From Hyphomicrobiales bacterium (GTDB lineage Bacteria; Pseudomonadota; Alphaproteobacteria; Rhizobiales; Beijerinckiaceae), in contig RXIY01000035.1 of the NCBI GenBank assembly GCA_003963405.1, forward strand, positions 1 through 64,000: 64,000 nucleotides of DNA, read 5' to 3'. The notes beneath the pieces were generated by a model, which worked only from the letters and a program-made list of their open reading frames with translations, was not told the origin of the DNA and ran no database searches. Shown piece after piece: positions 56,601 through 64,000 of the stretch. The stretch's first letter is position 1, and the number at the start of each line of letters is the position of its first letter. The position numbers were made by a program, and so were the translations under genes.

Positions 56601-56828
56601 ACCGTCGTCGCCATCATGGCTGGCCTTGTGCCGATTCTTTGGAGCACGGGCGCAGGATCAGAAGTGATGCAGCGCATCGCCGTCCCAATGATCGGCGGCA
56701 TGGCGTCATCGACCATTTTGACGCTCGTCGTTATCCCGGCGGTCTACGCGCTCATCAAGGGCTTCGGCCTGCCGCGAGGGGCGGGTGTCGAAAGGCAAGC
56801 AACCTACGTCAAGTCGGCGGCGAAATAG
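53667..56828 (+). CDS. cusA: CusA-type heavy-metal RND transporter
   Basis: 1053 residues, the family's usual length, from a GTG with GGGGAGGG upstream. Twelve expected membrane helices; the helix-4 proton-relay aspartate is D402 ([13 protein letters not shown]). [23 protein letters not shown] is the signature of the Cu(I)/Ag(I) (HME) group, with Met residues that carry the ion. Expels Cu(I) or Ag(I) across the outer membrane with CusB and CusC. Confidence 0.95.
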   Translation: [1053 protein letters not shown]

Positions 56829-56853
56829 AGCTCTAACAAGGAGAAGAACCATC

Positions 56854-57213
56854 ATGACAAACGCGCGTTTTCACGCTTCCAAGATCTCGGCGTTCGCAGC
56901 TGCGACGATCTCCGCCTGTTTCGCGGCGACAAACGTCGGCGCGTTGGAAGCGGGACGCAAGATCGTCGTCGCGCAGGCGGTCGAGAAAGCCTCCGGCGAG
57001 GGCGTCATCAAGGGCGTCAATGCGGATGAGCGAAAGATCCAGATCGCTCACGGTGCCATTCCGGCGCTGACATGGCCGGCGATGACAATGGCTTTTGGCG
57101 TCGCGCCTAATATCGACCTCTCGGGTCTCGCAACCGGAGCCAAAGTGAAGTTCACCTTGAGCCGCGACGCCAAGGGTCTCTACGTCATCGAGGAGATTCG
57201 CCGCGTGGAGTGA
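56854..57213 (+). CDS. cusF: CusF-like periplasmic copper chaperone
   Basis: 119 residues from the ATG at 56854 with AAGGAG upstream. A signal peptide, then a CusF OB-fold. The Cu(I) ligands H66, W74, M77 and M79 have exactly the spacing of E. coli CusF H36, W44, M47, M49 (motif HGAIPALTWPAMTM). It hands Cu(I) to CusBA. Confidence 0.92.
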   Translation: MTNARFHASKISAFAAATISACFAATNVGALEAGRKIVVAQAVEKASGEGVIKGVNADERKIQIAHGAIPALTWPAMTMAFGVAPNIDLSGLATGAKVKFTLSRDAKGLYVIEEIRRVE

Positions 57214-57331
57214 AGCGAGCTCCCAAACTCTACAGACCGGAAATGCCGCGACCGCGCTTATCAAACTCAGTCCAAGCGGGCCACGCAAGCTTTAACAAAC
57301 GAGTCCGTTGTCGTGCTTATCGGAGAATGAC

Positions 57332-57772
57332 ATGTGGAAATCAAAAACTGGTTTAGCGATTATCCTCGCCCTTGGCCTCATGACGCCGCTCACGGCCTTG
57401 GCCCAGGAGATCACCGCATGGCGCTCGCCAACTTGCGGCTGCTGTCAGCTATGGGCGAAACGCCTCGAAGCGGCGGGGATGAAGGTCACCCTCCTTGAGT
57501 CGAATGATCTCCCGAACATCAAAAAGCAGCACGGCGTGGCGCCCCAGCTGGAGTCGTGCCACACCGCGGTTGTTGAGGGCTATACGATCGAGGGGCATGT
57601 GCCGCCGAGGGAGATTGCCCGTCTCTTGGCCGAGCGGCCGGACGCCATCGGGCTGAGCGTTCCGGGCATGCCGGCCGGTTCGCCAGGCATGGAGCGTGAT
57701 GAAACCAAACCCTACGACGTGGTGCTGATGAAGCGCAACGGAACGACTGAAGTTTTCGCGCACTATCCGTGA
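57332..57772 (+). CDS. DUF411 periplasmic metal-binding protein
   Basis: 146 residues from the ATG at 57332. A signal peptide ends in LAQ. Domain motif SPTCGCCQLWAKRLEAAGM with the CGCC pair; then GVAPQLESCHTAVVEGYTIEGHVP, standard for DUF411. Members are found with copper resistance operons and bind copper. Confidence 0.9.
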   Translation: MWKSKTGLAIILALGLMTPLTALAQEITAWRSPTCGCCQLWAKRLEAAGMKVTLLESNDLPNIKKQHGVAPQLESCHTAVVEGYTIEGHVPPREIARLLAERPDAIGLSVPGMPAGSPGMERDETKPYDVVLMKRNGTTEVFAHYP

Positions 57773-57876
57773 AAACGTCAGAGGCGCTGCCGATCGGAAT
57801 TCCGAGTCTATCGTTGGCGCTGAAACAAACTTAAAGATAACAGCGCCAGCGTCTCGACGTCAACGTGGAGAATCTC

Positions 57877-58161
57877 ATGCGACATGAACATCAAATACAA
57901 AATGTCAGCTCCGATCATCCAAAGGCCGGATTTTTCACGGACCGTGGGAAGATCGTTCTGATCGGCTTTCTCGCGATTGTCGGCTTCTATCTCCTGACGG
58001 AGCACACCGCGCATCTCTTCGGGGTTCTTCCCTACCTGCTCTTATTCGCCTGCCCGCTCATGCATATCTTCATGCACGGAGGGCATGGGAGCCACGGCGG
58101 TCATCAGTCAGAAAGGAATGAGGACGCGGTTTCACGCGACGAACCCCCGCACCAGCGCTAA
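57877..58161 (+). CDS. DUF2933 small membrane protein, second copy
   Basis: 94 residues from the ATG at 57877, six bases after GTGGAG; the GTG inside that site is an alternative start. Two membrane segments (IVLIGFLAIVGFYLLTEHT; LPYLLLFACPLMHIFMHGGHG) and a His/Gly tail GSHGGHQ. A paralogue of the 39850 protein, which sits before the copper ATPase. Confidence 0.82.
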   Translation: MRHEHQIQNVSSDHPKAGFFTDRGKIVLIGFLAIVGFYLLTEHTAHLFGVLPYLLLFACPLMHIFMHGGHGSHGGHQSERNEDAVSRDEPPHQR

Positions 58162-58182
58162 CAGCCCCTCGGGAGAGATCTT

Positions 58183-58845
58183 ATGCACGACGACAACCCG
58201 GCCTATGGTCTTTGGTCGCTCGTCATTCTCAATTCGGCGGTCTTTATTTTCTTCACCTTCACCTTTTTCAACCCGCAAACGAAACGCGACTGGCGGTCTT
58301 TCAGCGCCTTCAGCGCCTTCTTGGTCGCGCTCTTCGCCGAAATGTATGGCTTTCCGCTGACGATTTATTTTCTCTCGGGTTGGCTGCAAAGCCGCTGGCC
58401 AGACGTAAACTGGTTCTCCCACGACGCCGGACATCTCCTGGAGATGACGCTGGGGTGGAAAGCGAACCCGCATTTTGGGCCGTTTCACATTGCAAGCATT
58501 GCGCTCATCGGCGGCGGCTTCATTTTGATTTCGGCGGGCTGGAGCGTGCTTTACGAAGCGCAGCGCCGGCGTCGGCTCGCGACCACGGGCGTCTATGCCT
58601 ATGTCCGTCACCCCCAATATGTCGGCTTCGTCCTCGTCATGTTCGGATTCCTTCTGCAGTGGCCGACCCTGCTGACGCTGGCGATGTTTCCGGTTCTCGT
58701 CTTCATGTATGCGCAACTCGCTCGGGCGGAGGAGCGGGAGTCTCTCGCCGCGTTCGGACCAGCGTATGAAAAATACATGTCCGATGTTCCGGCGTTCGTT
58801 CCGCGGATCGGAGCGAGTCGCGGCCGCAAAACGGGTAAAGTCTGA
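58183..58845 (+). CDS. Isoprenylcysteine/phospholipid methyltransferase-like membrane protein
   Basis: 220 residues with several membrane segments. C-terminal GVYAYVRHPQYVGFVLVMFGFLLQWPT, then EERESLAAFGPAYEKYM, the SAM-binding signature of the PEMT/ICMT family. Such genes recur at the end of copper/silver efflux clusters beside DUF2933. Its substrate is unknown. It follows DUF2933 by 21 bp. Confidence 0.85.
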   Translation: MHDDNPAYGLWSLVILNSAVFIFFTFTFFNPQTKRDWRSFSAFSAFLVALFAEMYGFPLTIYFLSGWLQSRWPDVNWFSHDAGHLLEMTLGWKANPHFGPFHIASIALIGGGFILISAGWSVLYEAQRRRRLATTGVYAYVRHPQYVGFVLVMFGFLLQWPTLLTLAMFPVLVFMYAQLARAEERESLAAFGPAYEKYMSDVPAFVPRIGASRGRKTGKV

Positions 58846-58856
58846 AAGGAACGGCA

Positions 58857-60221
58857 ATGGACCTAGTGTTATCCTTCTTAGGCGCGGCCGGCACGGTGAC
58901 TGGGTCGAAGTATCTCGTCGAAAGCAGCGAACACGAAATCTTGGTTGATTGCGGCCTGTTTCAAGGCTTCAAGGCTCTACGCCTGCGCAATTGGGACAGA
59001 CTTCCCATTGACCCTCGAAACGTCGACGCAGTGGTGCTGACCCACGCCCACCTCGATCACTCGGGTTATTTGCCGCTGTTTGTCAGGCAGGGATTCGCCG
59101 GTCCTGTTCTTTGCTCAGCGGCGACCGTGGATCTGTGCGGGATCCTGCTGCCGGATTCGGGGCATCTCCAGGAAAAAGACGCCGAATATGCGAATCGGCA
59201 TGGATTTTCAAAACATAAGCCCGCCTTGCCGCTTTATACCGAGAAAGACGCGGAGGCGTCGCTGGAACGCTTGGCGGCGATCGCCTTTGATCACCCCTAT
59301 CCAACGCCCGGCGGCGGGACCCTTCGCCTTCGACGCGCGGGGCATATCTTGGGCGCCGCGATTGCGCAATTAGACTGGTTTGGCAAGACTATCGTCTTCT
59401 CCGGCGACTTGGGGCGATACGATGATCCTCTGATGGTCTCGCCCGCCTCGGTCGATCGCGCCGACTATCTCGTCGTCGAATCGACCTATGGCAACCGCCG
59501 GCACAGCAGCGAAAATCCGCAAGAGCTACTGGCCGACATTGTCGAGGCTACTGCAAAGCGCGGCGGAACTGTCGTGATCCCCTCCTTTGCCGTCGGGCGC
59601 GCGCAAAGTCTCCTTTTTCATTTCTATTGGCTGAGAGAGGGAGGACGATTGCGCAACGTCCCGATTTTTCTCGATAGCCCCATGGCGGTGGACGCCAGCG
59701 AAATCTTCTGCGCGCATTTCGAGGACCATCGGCTCGACAAGCAGGAATGCCGCGGCGCCTGCGCTGTCGCCCATTACGTTCGAACCGCCGAAGAGTCGAA
59801 GGCGCTGATGGCGAATCCGATGCCGAAAGTGATTATTTCGGCAAGCGGCATGGCGACCGGCGGCCGTATCTTGCACCACCTCAAACACTATGCTCCCTAC
59901 GCGAAGAATACGATTTTGTTTACGGGCTTTCAGGCAGGCGGCACGCGCGGCGCCGCGATTGTCGCGGGGGCGACGGAGGTCAAAATCCATGGCGATTATG
60001 TTCCGATCCGCGCAGAGGTGAAAAACCTCGAAATGTTGTCGGGCCACGCCGACGCCGACGAAATCTTGCGATGGCTGCGGGGCTTCTCGGCGCCGCCGCG
60101 CATGACCTTCGTCACCCACGGAGAACCGGCCGCATCGGACGCTTTGCGCCATCGTATCGAGGAGGAGCTCGGCTGGCCGTGCTTGGTTCCCGACCATGGC
60201 CAGCGGGCTCAATTATCATGA
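58857..60221 (+). CDS. MBL-fold beta-CASP RNase-like protein
   Basis: 454 residues. Metal-binding motif THAHLDHSG (H63, H65, D67, H68) and the beta-CASP region (VIPSFAVGRAQSLLF; IISASGMATGGRILHHLKHY; SGHADADEI). Such enzymes process RNA. It overlaps the next gene by ATGA, and the three genes from here to 62640 are translationally linked. Confidence 0.9.
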   Translation: MDLVLSFLGAAGTVTGSKYLVESSEHEILVDCGLFQGFKALRLRNWDRLPIDPRNVDAVVLTHAHLDHSGYLPLFVRQGFAGPVLCSAATVDLCGILLPDSGHLQEKDAEYANRHGFSKHKPALPLYTEKDAEASLERLAAIAFDHPYPTPGGGTLRLRRAGHILGAAIAQLDWFGKTIVFSGDLGRYDDPLMVSPASVDRADYLVVESTYGNRRHSSENPQELLADIVEATAKRGGTVVIPSFAVGRAQSLLFHFYWLREGGRLRNVPIFLDSPMAVDASEIFCAHFEDHRLDKQECRGACAVAHYVRTAEESKALMANPMPKVIISASGMATGGRILHHLKHYAPYAKNTILFTGFQAGGTRGAAIVAGATEVKIHGDYVPIRAEVKNLEMLSGHADADEILRWLRGFSAPPRMTFVTHGEPAASDALRHRIEEELGWPCLVPDHGQRAQLS

Positions 60222-61759
60222 ACGCCAGCCATTGCGCCAATAATACGCGGCAGCCGGCGCCGACCAACAGCTTGCGCGCTCGGCGTCTCGGCGTCGACAC
60301 GCAATATGAAGCCATCGTCTTCATGCGCAAGGACTGCCCGGTTTGCCGATCGGAAGGCTTCACGGCCCATACCCGTATCCTGTTGCGCGCGGGCGGCCGA
60401 GAGATTATTGCGACGCTCTATCAAATCACCGGCGACCTCATCTCGCACGAGGAAGCGGCGCTCTCCGAAGCTGCTTGGCAGAGGCTGGGGCTTCGCGACG
60501 GCGACCGGATTACGGTCAAGCACTCGCCCCCTCTTGATTCCTTGAGGGCCGTTCGCCGCCGAATTTATGGCAACGGCCTCGAGCGAGCGTCATTTCAGTC
60601 CATCGTCCGGGACGTGGTCGATGGGCGCTACTCGGACCTCCATCTTGCTTCTTTCATCACCGCCTGCTCCGCCCGGCCCCTGGAGCGCGCGGAGATTCTC
60701 GCGCTCACGCAGGCCATGGTGAATGTTGGGGACCGGCTTAAATGGGACACAAATTTGGTGGTCGATAAGCATTGCGTCGGCGGTCTCCCCGGCAATCGCA
60801 CCACTCCCATCGTTGTTGCGATCGTCGCCTCGCTCGGTCTGACGATGCCGAAGACCTCGTCGCGGGCCATCACCTCGCCAGCAGGCACCGCCGATGTGAT
60901 GGAAACGATCGCCCCGATTGATCTCGACGCGGACGCGATCCGTCGGGTTGTCGAGCAGGAAGGCGGATGCGTCGTTTGGGGCGGCGCGGTCAGGCTGAGT
61001 CCAGCAGACGATATCCTCATCCGGGTCGAGCGGGCGCTCGATCTCGATGCCGAGGGGCAACTGATCGCCTCGGTGCTCTCAAAGAAAATTGCGGCAGGCG
61101 CAACTCATCTGGTGCTCGACATTCCGGTCGGGGCGACTGCAAAGGTGCGGGGGCGCGAGGCCGCCGAGAACCTAGCCAAAGGCCTTCTCAGCGTCGCTGA
61201 ACATTTTGGATTGAAGGCCCAAGTCGTGCTCTCGGATGGATCGCAACCTGTCGGAAAAGGCGTCGGTCCCGCGCTTGAAGCGCGCGATGTCTTGGCCGTG
61301 CTGCGATGCAACGCTGAGGCGCCGCCGGATTTGCGTCGGCGCGCGATTACGCTCGCCGGCGCCGTGCTCGAATTGGCGGCTGCGTCGCCGCCAGGTCAAG
61401 GCGAAGTCTTAGCTACAAAGGCGCTCGACGATGGTCGCGCCTGGGCCAAGTTTCAACGCATTTGCGATGCCCAAGGCGGGATGCGGACGCCGCCGTCCTC
61501 GAAACATCGGCGACCGCTTCTCGCGCCGCGCTCGGGTTGGTTAGGAGTAATCGACAATCGACGGATCGCTCGGCTCGCGAAGCTTGCCGGGGCTCCCGAC
61601 GCAAAAGCGGCTGGAGTTGAACTCCATGCAAAGCTCGGAGACGTGGTTGTCGCGGGACAACCCCTCTGCACCGTTCACGCCGAGGCGCCGGGCGAGCTTG
61701 CCTATGCGCTCGAATACGCCGTGGCAAATCCCGATATTTTGGTGGTCGAAGACCAATGA
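60218..61759 (+). CDS. Thymidine/AMP phosphorylase family protein
   Basis: 513 residues from the ATG at 60218. An N-terminal double-psi beta-barrel of about 100 residues, as in AMP phosphorylases, then the phosphorylase domain with DKHCVGGLPGNRTTP, SPAGTADVMETIAP and a C-terminal IDNRRIARLAKLAGAP segment. This long type cleaves AMP (or thymidine) with phosphate to base and ribose-1,5-bisphosphate or deoxyribose-1-phosphate. It overlaps the PRPP gene. Confidence 0.88.
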   Translation: MNASHCANNTRQPAPTNSLRARRLGVDTQYEAIVFMRKDCPVCRSEGFTAHTRILLRAGGREIIATLYQITGDLISHEEAALSEAAWQRLGLRDGDRITVKHSPPLDSLRAVRRRIYGNGLERASFQSIVRDVVDGRYSDLHLASFITACSARPLERAEILALTQAMVNVGDRLKWDTNLVVDKHCVGGLPGNRTTPIVVAIVASLGLTMPKTSSRAITSPAGTADVMETIAPIDLDADAIRRVVEQEGGCVVWGGAVRLSPADDILIRVERALDLDAEGQLIASVLSKKIAAGATHLVLDIPVGATAKVRGREAAENLAKGLLSVAEHFGLKAQVVLSDGSQPVGKGVGPALEARDVLAVLRCNAEAPPDLRRRAITLAGAVLELAAASPPGQGEVLATKALDDGRAWAKFQRICDAQGGMRTPPSSKHRRPLLAPRSGWLGVIDNRRIARLAKLAGAPDAKAAGVELHAKLGDVVVAGQPLCTVHAEAPGELAYALEYAVANPDILVVEDQ

Positions 61760-62640
61760 GCGCGCCCCTTATGATTGCAACGCCGGGCAACGAGCGCATG
61801 GCCGCGAAACTGGGTCCTTGCCTCGCTGCAGAGATTGGCCATTTGGAATTCCGGAAATTCCCAGATGGAGAAACCTATCTCCGTTTTGCGACGGACCCGG
61901 CGGGACGTCGCCTCTCTCTGCTTTGCACGCTTGTCGATCCAGATTCAAAAATATTGCCGCTCATTTTCGCCGCCGCCACTGCGCGTGAGCTCGGCGCGAT
62001 CGAGGTTGGCCTGATCGCCCCTTACCTCGCCTATATGCGGCAAGATCGAAGATTCAACCCAGGCGAAGCCGTAACCTCCCGCCTGGTGGCGCGGCTGCTA
62101 TCAGAAGCCTTCGATTGGCTCGTGACCGTTGATCCACACTTACACCGCTATAGCTCGTTGGGCGAAATCTACACGATTCCGACGTGCGTCGTGCATGCTG
62201 CGTCTTCGATCTCGAGCTGGATCAGAACTCATGTCGAAAATCCAATCATCATCGGGCCGGATAGCGAAAGCGAGCAATGGGTGTCCGAGGTCGCAAAAGA
62301 GGCAGACGCGCCCTATACGGTGTTGGAGAAAGTGCGTCATGGCGATCGCGACGTTAAGATCTCTATCGAAAACAGCGACCGTTTGCCGGGCCGCACGCCG
62401 GTCCTCGTCGATGACATTATTTCAAGCGGACGGACGATGCTCGAAGCCGCGCGGTTGGTTTCGAGAGAGGGAGCGCGCCCCGTCTGCGTCGCCGTTCATG
62501 GCGTCTTCGCAGACCGATCCGATGAGCTGCTCGAGCAAGCCGGCGCCCGCGTAATTACCTGCAACTGCATTTTGCATCGCACGAATGAAATTGACATGGC
62601 GGAGGCGCTAGCGGACGCGGTTCGGGCAATGTCGAGGTGA
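61756..62640 (+). CDS. Ribose-phosphate pyrophosphokinase-like protein
   Basis: 294 residues. ATP-loop-like YMRQDRRFNPGEAVTS, ribose-5-P/PRPP motif VLVDDIISSGRTM (216-228, D219/D220). Normal PRPP synthetases make PRPP from ribose-5-phosphate and ATP. In this cluster it may act with the phosphorylase in ribose-1,5-bisphosphate metabolism, a role inferred from gene order. Confidence 0.88.
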   Translation: MSAPLMIATPGNERMAAKLGPCLAAEIGHLEFRKFPDGETYLRFATDPAGRRLSLLCTLVDPDSKILPLIFAAATARELGAIEVGLIAPYLAYMRQDRRFNPGEAVTSRLVARLLSEAFDWLVTVDPHLHRYSSLGEIYTIPTCVVHAASSISSWIRTHVENPIIIGPDSESEQWVSEVAKEADAPYTVLEKVRHGDRDVKISIENSDRLPGRTPVLVDDIISSGRTMLEAARLVSREGARPVCVAVHGVFADRSDELLEQAGARVITCNCILHRTNEIDMAEALADAVRAMSR

Positions 62641-62776
62641 AATCACAAGTTCGCCTCGAGCCCAGCCGCGCCAAGCGCCTCCAGTTAACCCGCGCCAACT
62701 TCATGATCCTATAATCGGAAAGTGTGGAATTACTTACTTCGTTCCGCCCCCTGACGGTTAGCTTAGGACATCGCCT

Positions 62777-64000
62777 ATGGATTCCATCGTCGAAGAGCAT
62801 TTGGTCGCCTTTTTCACGAGCCTTGCAATTGGGCTTTTAATTGGCGTTGAACGCGAGCGTTCCGGTTCGGCGATAGGATTGAGAACGACGGCTCTGGCCG
62901 CATTGTTTGGCGCTATGTCCGCCCTGGTCGGTCAAAGCGCCCTGGCCCCCTGGTTTCTCCCTGCAGCCTTATTGGCCGTGACGGCGGTTACGGTTTTAGG
63001 ATCAACCGGGACCGATGAGCGAGATCCTCATACCGGCGCCACGACGCGAGTATCGATTCTGCTCTCCTTCACGCTCGGGGCGATGGTCTGGCTAGGCCAT
63101 GGCGCGTATGCAGTCATGCTGGCCATTACGGCTTCTGCGCTGCTTCATTTCAAAGCTGAGTTGCACGGGATCAGCGCCCGGATTACATCTCGGGATCTTG
63201 TATCTGTCCTGCAGTTCGCCGCGCTTAGTTTTATCGTGCTCCCTCTGCTGCCGAAGGTCGGTTATGGACCTTACGGCGCCCTCAATCCGCACCATGTCTG
63301 GCTGATGGTGGTTCTGGTTTCTGGCCTAAGCTTGGCAGGGTATTTGGCCATGCGCATTGCCGGAGATCGCTTCGGCCCCCCTCTGCTGGGTTTACTCGGG
63401 GGCCTGGTCTCAAGCACCGCTACGACCCTCGTCTATGCCCGGCATGCGCGTCAAACCCCTGCTATGATGCCAACGTCGGCGTTTATTATTCTCATGGCGA
63501 ATTTGGTGGTGTCTGTTCGGCTGGGAGCAATTGCCTATGCAGCGGCTCCAACCCTTATGGCGACCCTATGGCCGATTTTGGCCGGCAATTTGTTCGCAGG
63601 CGGTCTGGCTGCGCTAGTCAGTTGGCTTCGTGGTAAGGAGAACGGTCCACTCCCCCCGCCGGATGTAACCAATCCAACCGAGCTGCGCGTCGCGCTCACT
63701 TTCGGGGCGATATATGCGGGCATCCTACTCTTGGTTTCGTGGCTATCCGACTGGGCGGGCGCTCGCGGGCTTTACTTGGCTGCCGCCGTATCGGGGTTGA
63801 CGGACCTCGACGCGATCTCATTATCGGCCATGAGGTTATTTGCAACGAATAAACTCAGCGCCGAGGCGGCGGCCTACGCCATTGGCCTAGCAATCCTTTC
63901 CAACCTTTGCTTCAAGACAGGGCTCCTGACGTGGGTTGCGGGCTACAGCTTCTTTCGGCGTTGCCTCCCGGGTTTAGCCGCAATCGGAATTGGTATTTTG
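62777..64000 (+). CDS. MgtC/DUF4010 membrane protein, cut by the window end
   Basis: The open frame from the ATG at 62777 runs 408 codons to the window edge with no stop. The N-terminal segment (SLAIGLLIGVERERSGSAIGLRTTALAALFGA) is the MgtC/SapB signature. Many further hydrophobic segments match DUF4010 (LLGLLGGLVSSTATTLVYARHAR; AAAVSGLTDLDAISLSAMRLFA). Substrate unknown. The 3' end lies outside the window. Confidence 0.9.
   Translation, partial: MDSIVEEHLVAFFTSLAIGLLIGVERERSGSAIGLRTTALAALFGAMSALVGQSALAPWFLPAALLAVTAVTVLGSTGTDERDPHTGATTRVSILLSFTLGAMVWLGHGAYAVMLAITASALLHFKAELHGISARITSRDLVSVLQFAALSFIVLPLLPKVGYGPYGALNPHHVWLMVVLVSGLSLAGYLAMRIAGDRFGPPLLGLLGGLVSSTATTLVYARHARQTPAMMPTSAFIILMANLVVSVRLGAIAYAAAPTLMATLWPILAGNLFAGGLAALVSWLRGKENGPLPPPDVTNPTELRVALTFGAIYAGILLLVSWLSDWAGARGLYLAAAVSGLTDLDAISLSAMRLFATNKLSAEAAAYAIGLAILSNLCFKTGLLTWVAGYSFFRRCLPGLAAIGIGIL

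Overview
The window reads as part of a large repABC-type plasmid (or secondary replicon) of an alphaproteobacterium, most likely Hyphomicrobiales/Rhizobiales. A complete repA-repB-repC operon is present, with two perfect 16-bp repABC-type parS palindromes upstream and a counter-transcribed RNA gene between repB and repC. G+C is high, and most short antisense ORFs are shadows of real genes. The weight of copper, mercury and cobalamin genes would suit a methylotroph/methanotroph such as Methylocystis or Methylosinus; that is inference from content only. No conjugation, relaxase, rRNA, tRNA or CRISPR genes were seen.

Layout. 0.5-9.1 kb is plasmid backbone: a 1489-aa strawberry-notch-like helicase/methyltransferase, a toprim primase-like protein, a hipBA toxin-antitoxin pair with a likely operator, and a DUF2493 gene behind a structured leader. 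9.1-13.1 kb is the replication/partition block. 13.1-18.3 kb holds a WGR protein, a tyrosine recombinase beside a lox-like palindrome, a DUF1403-scpB pair, a class I fructose-bisphosphate aldolase and a 3' scpB fragment. 18.4-21.6 kb is a mer operon (merR divergent from an unnamed 37-aa membrane ORF, merT, merP, merA), followed by a 5' scpB fragment fused to a decayed TolC tail. 22.3-27.4 kb is a cobalamin-riboswitch operon: btuB, two genes of unknown role, cbiZ and a PduO-type adenosyltransferase.

From 28 kb to about 59 kb lies a copper island broken by IS elements. It holds DUF305, a DUF4396-multicopper oxidase fusion, His-rich secreted proteins, a TonB receptor, a Cu-ATPase with a DUF2933 partner, YeeE/DUF6691 (frameshifted), a FadL-like porin, OsmC, and a full FixH-like/TolC/CusB/CusA/CusF/DUF411/DUF2933/ICMT efflux block. 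Three small secreted paralogues (HRDW...VCW...W.C pattern) are scattered through it and look like an undescribed family. No copper regulator is visible. The end of the window has a tightly coupled beta-CASP nuclease, nucleoside phosphorylase and PRPP synthetase-like operon, then an MgtC/DUF4010 membrane protein cut by the window end.

Working together, the cargo gives Hg(II) reduction, cobamide uptake and remodelling, and copper oxidation, binding and export. The left half secures replication, partition, multimer resolution and addiction of the plasmid. Several pseudogenes and chimeric fragments show repeated rearrangement at the module borders.
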